Below are positions 25,017-27,184 of a stretch of DNA of 27,184 nt, in pieces. A program made the position numbers and the translations under genes. The stretch's first letter is position 1; the number at the start of each line of letters is the position of its first letter. This DNA comes from Lingula anatina. Taxonomy: Eukaryota > Brachiopoda > Lingulata > Lingulida > Lingulidae. Where the stretch lies: contig NW_019773548.1 in assembly GCF_001039355.2 (NCBI RefSeq), positions 430,208 through 457,391 of the forward strand, in the 5' to 3' direction. The notes under the pieces were generated by a model. It was not told where the DNA came from and ran no database searches. It saw only the letters and a program-made list of their open reading frames with translations.

Positions 25017-25613
25017 CAGACTGACTCAGGTTCTGGTTCTCTATCATGGTTTCCACAAGCTGCTCCTGAAGTTGTGTCAATTGTGACTCATAGATGGCGA
25101 CACTGTCATCAGGGACTGAAGCTGTTTTTGTGCTCTCGTCCATCTTCTTGGATTTGTGGTCTGAGTCGCTGGTTTCTTCTGTTACTGAGGCCATGCATTC
25201 TGTTGGTTCCTGCTGAAAATAATGTTACATGTGCATAAAAGTTTATTAACAGTTTTATTTTTCACTTTAAATTACCAAGATTCACTAGTGGAAATTCATC
25301 AAATGTTGTAACTTTTCTGTGAACAACTTCAAAACAAATTTATGATTACAAAATTGACTACAGTCTAGTTAAGGATTATGAATGCATGGTCACTGAATGA
25401 CTTAAAATATTACGAATATATAACATAAAGATCATTTTTACATACAAACACACCAGCATGTCAACATTTTTCTAAAGTTACCTCATCATCATCAAAACTG
25501 CAGGTCATTTTGGCCTCCTCTTCTTTTTCCAGAGAACGAAACCCTTTCACCACCACATCACTATCACCTTTACTGTCCAGAAATCGAGACTTGAATGCAT
25601 GTCGTAGACTCAT
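1871..25613 (-). CDS. GRAMD4: GRAMD4-like GRAM domain membrane protein, 18 coding exons, 614 aa
   Basis: Eighteen exons join on the minus strand with GT-AG introns and consistent phase, total 1845 nt: 25613-25482, 25212-25026, 24387-24267, 23426-23353, 22960-22822, 22601-22576, 22010-21919, 21600-21509, 20777-20729, 20467-20396, 20196-20153, 19535-19426, 19111-18957, 3748-3595, 3123-3033, 2793-2715, 2318-2250, 2029-1871 (stop TAA 1871-1873). From memory of human GRAMD4 (578 aa), similarity runs the full length, for example KEKYDTVYKMWKILPTD against its RAKYDTPYIIWRSLPTD and MPGSGM against LPGSGM. The order is acidic N-terminus, coiled coil, hydrophobic segments, GRAM domain. Human GRAMD4 (also DIP) is reported as an E2F1-induced pro-apoptotic membrane protein at mitochondria/ER; that role here is inferred. 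The start is the first Met matching the short basic N-terminus, but the frame stays open upstream to about 25667, so an extra 5' exon is possible. Confidence 0.93.
3749..6796. other. GRAMD4 intron 13, part 3' of the nested gene (its upstream region)
   Basis: No exon with conserved protein was found on either strand. The stretch holds the 28-bp palindrome at 5837 and low-complexity A/T sequence. Short ORFs such as 5981-6223 are unrelated to anything I know. The promoter of the plus-strand LRR-Roc-COR-CARD gene should lie in the last part; a TATAA at 6746-6750, 51 bp before the ATG, is the only visible candidate. Confidence 0.5.
5837..5864. repeat. Perfect 28-bp palindrome
   Basis: TGTTAAAATCTCTT is followed directly by its exact reverse complement. 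It lies in GRAMD4 intron 13, about 930 bp before the nested gene, and is followed by A-rich sequence. Confidence 0.9.
6797..10279 (+). CDS. LRR-Roc-COR-CARD protein (Roco family), two exons, 1067 aa
   Basis: Exon 1 is 6797-9716 and exon 2 is 9996-10279, phase 1, with donor ACAG|GTAAAT and acceptor TTTCAG. An in-frame TGA six bases upstream fixes the ATG. Residues about 35-350 are leucine-rich repeats of 23 residues. A Roc GTPase follows at about 376-595: P-loop GETEAGKTS (G381-S389, Lys387), switch II DFGGH at 428, GTHLDK at 490-495 and SSK at 571-573. A COR region (about 620-960) contains ILSFLAHRGDIIWFE and ends near YLVCPHC. Residues 974-1067 are a CARD. The LRR-Roc-COR part resembles vertebrate MFHAS1, which to my knowledge lacks a CARD. 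By family knowledge it is a cytosolic GTPase scaffold; a role in innate immune or death signalling is inferred from the CARD. It is nested antisense in GRAMD4 intron 13. An ATTAAA at 10331 could be its poly(A) signal. Confidence 0.92.
7061..7707 (+). repeat. Five tandem 138-bp coding repeats (paired LRRs)
   Basis: The same sequence starts (TTCACTACATTCCC) at 7061, 7199, 7337, 7475 and 7613, exactly 138 bp apart. Each unit encodes 46 residues, that is two 23-residue leucine-rich repeats of alternating type (TFPIALC.LTNLEELYLDNN and LSDIPVDITRMKGLR.F.L). The last unit diverges after about 7707. Nucleotide identity between units is very high, including silent positions. Confidence 0.95.
9996..10279 (+). 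CDS. CARD-encoding second exon of the LRR-Roc-COR gene
   Basis: The 284-nt exon begins after a TTTCAG acceptor, completes the split Val codon at residue 974 and ends at TAA 10277-10279. The protein shows the usual six-helix CARD pattern: an opening helix (LQQNQDILAENI), then LKHMLNVFLQEDIITDHEYE, which matches the CARD pattern LL..gilT..eYe. Next comes EKTAIFLDILTRKP, like the ..kArkLLdlL.. helix, and finally CLQEQGQTDLLELI, like the closing al.e.gq..La.lL helix. The linker between the helix containing EYEWVKPVL and the one beginning EKTAIF is a few residues longer than usual. CARDs bind other CARDs (caspases, adaptors), so this exon should provide the effector contact. Without splicing, the first exon reads 24 codons into the intron and stops at about 9790. 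Confidence 0.85.
10280..10827. other. Short gap between the nested gene and the transposon
   Basis: Holds the likely 3' untranslated region of the LRR gene with a candidate ATTAAA signal at 10331-10336. Nothing else recognisable before the TTAA at 10828. Confidence 0.45.
10828..10831. repeat. TTAA target-site duplication, left copy
   Basis: TTAA directly outside the left terminal repeat, matched by TTAA at 18740-18743 outside the right one. Sequence further out differs (GAGGAC on the left, TCTTG on the right), so the duplication is four bases. Confidence 0.85.
10832..10858 (+). repeat. Left terminal inverted repeat of the transposon
   Basis: This 27-bp sequence, beginning GAGGCCATGTCAGCAAGC, is the exact reverse complement of 18713-18739. 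Including the flanking TTAA, the identity runs for 31 bp. Confidence 0.95.
11164..11177. promoter_or_regulatory. X-box-like palindrome (RFX-type motif) near the left end of the transposon
   Basis: GTTGCTATGGCAAC fits the RFX X-box consensus (two inverted GTTGCC-like half sites). A second copy, GTTGCCATGGCGAC, lies at 18585-18598 near the other end, and a half site CCATAGCAAC lies at 10972-10981. Binding is not shown; it may equally be a transposase recognition site. Confidence 0.35.
11230..12190. repeat. Three diverged ~370-bp direct repeats in the left subterminal region of the transposon
   Basis: Markers recur at 365-380 bp spacing. TTCATGATGGGCAAAGTATA is at 11661 and 12041, with a diverged form at 11283. 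AAGATGGCCGCCATTCAAAT is at 11560 and 11925. The ACGTAGCAATT..TAAACAAA and TAAATCAACCATTT..GTGTA segments also recur. A related inverted copy near 18255-18375 (CAATTGCTACGCGATTTTAT, GCGATTTTGAAATA) shows that the unit is part of the element's subterminal inverted sequence, triplicated only on the left. Confidence 0.8.
12453..12458 (-). terminator. Candidate poly(A) signal of the transposase gene
   Basis: AATAAA on the minus strand, about 250 bp after the stop codon at 12708. It is on the same strand as GRAMD4 and could cause early polyadenylation of that transcript if used. Confidence 0.45.
12708..18073 (-). CDS. Transposase-like protein of the TTAA element, nine exons, 1113 aa
   Basis: Exons 18073-18058, 17830-17435, 17237-17164, 16962-16882, 16630-16529, 16223-15282, 15048-14821, 14439-14291 and 14061-12708 join with GT-AG introns and correct phase (3342 nt, stop TAG 12708-12710). 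Exon 2 encodes a Cys/His-rich region (VCPNHRINLGLWW, CQLC), followed by CSTC in exon 3. Exon 6 (residues 224-537) is helical and of unknown role. A probable DDE-type core follows: ERDWAMKF (Asp652), IRSDNAGCFHS (Asp735) and DFSDPQGGKSICDR (Asp767 or Asp776 as the third acid; my assignment). A C2H2 finger has C936, C941, H954 and H960. The C-terminus (FTEQQKEYLTQKFNDGE) looks like a helix-turn-helix or homeodomain-like region. I recognise the WAMKF, SSVPDHC and SDNAG motifs from uncharacterised multi-copy invertebrate proteins. Its place between matched terminal repeats makes it the likely transposase. Confidence 0.88.
18074..18712 (-). other. 5' region of the transposase gene inside the transposon
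   Basis: Between the start codon and the right terminal repeat there is no further ORF of note. The stretch holds the inverted subterminal copy (18255-18375) and the X-box-like palindrome. The element's promoter and 5' untranslated region must be here, but I cannot point to a specific core element. Confidence 0.5.
18585..18598. promoter_or_regulatory. X-box-like palindrome near the right end of the transposon
   Basis: GTTGCCATGGCGAC, about 150 bp inside the right end. In inverted orientation its context (CCATGGCAACGGGCATTTTC) resembles 10972-10995 at the left end, so it belongs to a degenerate extension of the terminal repeats. Confidence 0.35.
18713..18739 (-). repeat. Right terminal inverted repeat of the transposon
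   Basis: Exact inverted copy of 10832-10858. It is immediately followed by TTAA at 18740-18743. Confidence 0.95.
18740..18743. repeat. TTAA target-site duplication, right copy
   Basis: TTAA directly outside the right terminal repeat, partner of 10828-10831. Confidence 0.85.
18957..22010 (-). CDS. GRAMD4: GRAMD4 exons 7-13: membrane region
   Basis: Residues 227-431. Exons 7 and 8 (22010-21919, 21600-21509) together encode a hydrophobic hairpin (LLVFL then YLYFLSMGWILPGILFLMVF) ending in FISYLQYK. This corresponds to the human pair of membrane segments ending in LNYLIARGW. Exon 9 gives GFRIELHYF. Exons 10-11 give an amphipathic stretch (ADKFNIVVQVATKVQ). Exon 12 (19535-19426) carries LTWQEPEQTQRLFG followed by a further membrane segment (VLIALFIASCLLPGRIFFFI). 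Exon 13 (19111-18957) carries the conserved FNRFPRVKEKYD and ILPTDDQLQKR motifs. The acceptors of exons 8 and 12 lie inside local tandem duplications, which makes this the most rearranged part of the gene. The reading frame is nevertheless intact. Confidence 0.9.
19525..19654 (-). repeat. 65-bp tandem duplication spanning the exon 12 splice acceptor
   Basis: 19525-19589 and 19590-19654 are near-identical (about three differences), both with AAGTCAACAAACT..ATAAAAAAATCC. The first copy contains the exon 12 start (19535) and its TTTCAG acceptor. The second copy carries TTTTAG at the equivalent place, a decoy acceptor 65 nt upstream. Confidence 0.92.
21184..21451. mobile_element. Foldback MITE-like element, 268 bp, in GRAMD4 intron 8
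   Basis: The outer 37 bp at each side (21184-21220 and 21415-21451, end GCCATTCAGAATAGA) are inverted copies with 33 matches. The match continues inward (GACTAAAT, CACTTCAAAA.CAAT, GCT.ATTTCC), so each arm is about 95-100 bp around a short loop. There is no coding capacity, and I could not find a clear target-site duplication. Confidence 0.75.
21559..21898 (-). repeat. Array of four copies of the exon 8 splice acceptor plus ~50 nt of exon, separated by (AAAT)n
   Basis: On the plus strand the unit starts ACCAGGTAGGATCCAGCC and ends in AACTCTGAAATAAATAAA, with 5-12 AAAT repeats. Copies begin near 21559, 21640, 21715 and 21817. Read on the minus strand, each unit is an (ATTT)n polypyrimidine tract, TTTCAG, and about 50 nt matching the start of GRAMD4 exon 8. 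The possible acceptors precede 21600 (the real exon), 21682, 21756 and 21858. Only the 21600 copy continues into the full exon and its GTAAGA donor. The third copy has an in-frame stop in the exon 8 frame. Confidence 0.9.
22576..25613 (-). CDS. GRAMD4: GRAMD4 exons 1-6: N-terminus, coiled coil and pre-membrane segment
   Basis: Residues 1-226. Exon 1 (25613-25482) begins MSLRHAFKSRFLDS, basic and then acidic, ending in DDDE. Exon 2 (25212-25026) has an acidic/Ser-rich stretch followed by a heptad-like helix (YESQLTQLQEQLVETMIENQ). Exon 3 (24387-24267) continues it with many Lys/Glu/Leu (KDADKVKKLEKNLEIQ), so about residues 85-146 look like coiled coil. Exon 5 (22960-22822) contains GWFGRIKTRLFWTFYDILDD, matching the human segment around KWFYERFGEYVEDF, and ends with EEPLAVKK, matching EEPLSARR. 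Exon 6 is only 26 nt (22601-22576). Exon 2 uses a weaker donor (GTCAGT), and its acceptor is a CAGCAG tandem, so one Gln may be optional. Confidence 0.9.
24983..25013. repeat. 31-bp poly(A) tract beside the exon 2 donor of GRAMD4
   Basis: Uninterrupted A run on the plus strand (U run in the transcript), starting 12 bases inside the intron after exon 2. Confidence 0.95.
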
Positions 25614-26735
25614 CCTGTAAGACCTCCTCTTTTGAAGACAGCTATTCCTGTTCAATCTTGTCTTAGGCTGCAGGCAATATAAACCTCACAGTGCTGTATT
25701 TTAATACCTGTGATTATATGTCCCCTCTACTTACATGTAAACCTGAATTATAACAATACATGTATATCAAACAACTGACAGTTAATGTTCTTCCTCCATT
25801 GGGTGAATTACAGTGTACACTGTACATGTACATGTACATACATGTATGAGGCATGCAGTAAAATATCTAACAGTGAAAAGGTAGTAATATATAAGCAAAA
25901 CGCATAAATAATTAAATAACACGATTACACAATCTTAATCACAAATAATTCTGATGTCAAGTCAATGCAGACTTTTAAGTACTTAAAAATAACGTTATAC
26001 TAAGAGGTGGTGGTGGTGGGGGGGGGAGGGGAGGATAAACACAAAGCCATGCAGTCCGACTTTATCGACACCTTGACCTAAGAAAAAAGGTTGAGCATGA
26101 AGGTTTACACTCTCATTCAGGACCCTCATCCTTTAATACACATTTTATCGTCATTAAAACGGACAAGCGTTTTATCTTCAGATTTCACAATATTATCCGC
26201 CCACTCACTGATTCTTACCCAGTACTGTTTGACCTGCCAAAGCAAGCTACCGCAGATATATATATCCACCGGCGTAACACTGTAAAATTCAAACAAGATT
26301 TTTCGCTGTAAAATGTATTTCCAATCCCTTAAGGGAATTCGTTGTCAATTAACCATGAAATCCCCCCTTGCCTTCATCAATCGCATGTTTCGGTCGTCAT
26401 CACTTTGTTTTGGTTCATGGCTTTGGAGACAGTCGATAGATGGCGCAAAATAACAAGCGGTGCCTTTTGCGCAGTTGAATTTCTATGTAGTTTTTATTTG
26501 TAACACAATTTACTGTAAAAGTATGTAGGTCGATTAAAATCTTGTATATTTTGTTAATATGAACATTAACACATATTGTTAACTTAAAATCCGGTAACTA
26601 CATCAATAAAGAGTATCGATTTTGTCTCATCTGGGATTTTTACATGCATTATCTACACTCGAAATTAAGTTTGATGTATGACAGGTATGGCATGAGATGT
26701 GTTGCAATATTTTTCATTAAATTTAAAGTTTTGTT
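25614..26735 (-). promoter_or_regulatory. Upstream region of GRAMD4
   Basis: Contains the 5' untranslated region and probably the promoter. A possible acceptor (TGCCTGCAG, exon side starting at about 25667) suggests a non-coding or extra first exon further upstream. Notable sequence: a TACATGTA-rich stretch near 25825-25850, a GGT/G-run at about 26005-26033, and a less AT-rich block around 26340-26470 containing a GATGGCGC motif. I cannot place the transcription start. Confidence 0.3.
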
Positions 26736-27050
26736 ATTCAATGTTTCAAATTTTTATGCAATATTCCTTTTTTTTCATTCAATGTTGTTTCATTTTTATG
26801 CACAATTTTTTTTTCATTCAAAGTTGTTTCGGTTTCCCACACAGTTATTTTTTTCATTCAATGTTATTTTCTTTTTTCATGCAATAAATTTTTATTTAAA
26901 TTCAATGTTGTCTCATTTTTTTATGCAATATATTTTTATTCCATGTTGTTTCAAATTTCATGCAATATTCTTTTTTTCATTCAATGTTGTTTCATTTTTT
27001 TATGCAATCATTTTTTTCATTCAATGTTGTTTCGTTTTGATACAGTATAT
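26736..27050. repeat. ~40-bp minisatellite, about eight copies
   Basis: ATTCAATGTTGTTTCATTTT followed by a TATGCAAT-like segment and a T run recurs at 26736, 26777, 26816, 26856, 26900, 26938, 26979 and 27019, spacing 38-44 bp. The copies are imperfect. It lies upstream of the GRAMD4 start region. Confidence 0.9.
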
Positions 27051-27184
27051 GTTTACTACCGATAGATTGTACATCATTCCTTGCATGCCAGTAACAGAAT
27101 ATTCAGAGTACATTGTCTATCTAGCGCCAACTTCCACTATGACACTACTTCACGCCTTATCACTTTTACCATCTCGCCCCCCCC

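Noticed and set aside
25825-25850. TACATGTA-rich stretch as a regulatory site
   Set aside because: The same short palindromic words occur throughout the window, so it looks like background sequence bias.

Overview
This is an AT-rich nuclear fragment of an animal genome with multi-exon genes, GT-AG introns, (TAA)n and (AAAT)n microsatellites and abundant mobile DNA. Gene content (an intact GRAMD4 orthologue, an LRR-Roc-COR-CARD protein and a transposon family I associate with aquatic invertebrates) points to a marine bilaterian invertebrate, perhaps a mollusc. That species guess is weak.

One host gene spans almost the whole window. A GRAMD4-like gene lies on the minus strand (start codon near 25613, stop at 1871). 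I could join 18 coding exons with GT-AG splice sites and consistent phase into a 614-residue protein: N-terminal coiled coil (exons 1-6), membrane region (exons 7-13) and C-terminal GRAM domain (exons 14-18).

Its intron 13 (3749-18956, about 15.2 kb) carries two guests. The first is a nested two-exon gene on the plus strand (6797-10279). It encodes a 1067-residue LRR-Roc GTPase-COR protein whose separate last exon adds a CARD-type death fold; five of its LRR pairs are near-identical 138-bp tandem copies. The second is a complete DNA transposon of 7908 bp (10832-18739), with identical 27-bp terminal inverted repeats, flanking TTAA on both sides, and an unbroken nine-exon, 1113-residue transposase-like gene on the minus strand.

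The GRAMD4 gene is also locally reshaped by repeats. The 3' splice site and first half of membrane exon 8 have been copied three more times inside an (AAAT)n array. The 3' splice site of exon 12 is duplicated in a 65-bp tandem repeat. A foldback MITE-like element sits in intron 8. The right end of the window is the upstream region of GRAMD4 and a 40-bp minisatellite. The left end is low-complexity DNA with, at most, a fragment of another gene. I saw no tRNA, rRNA or CRISPR array.
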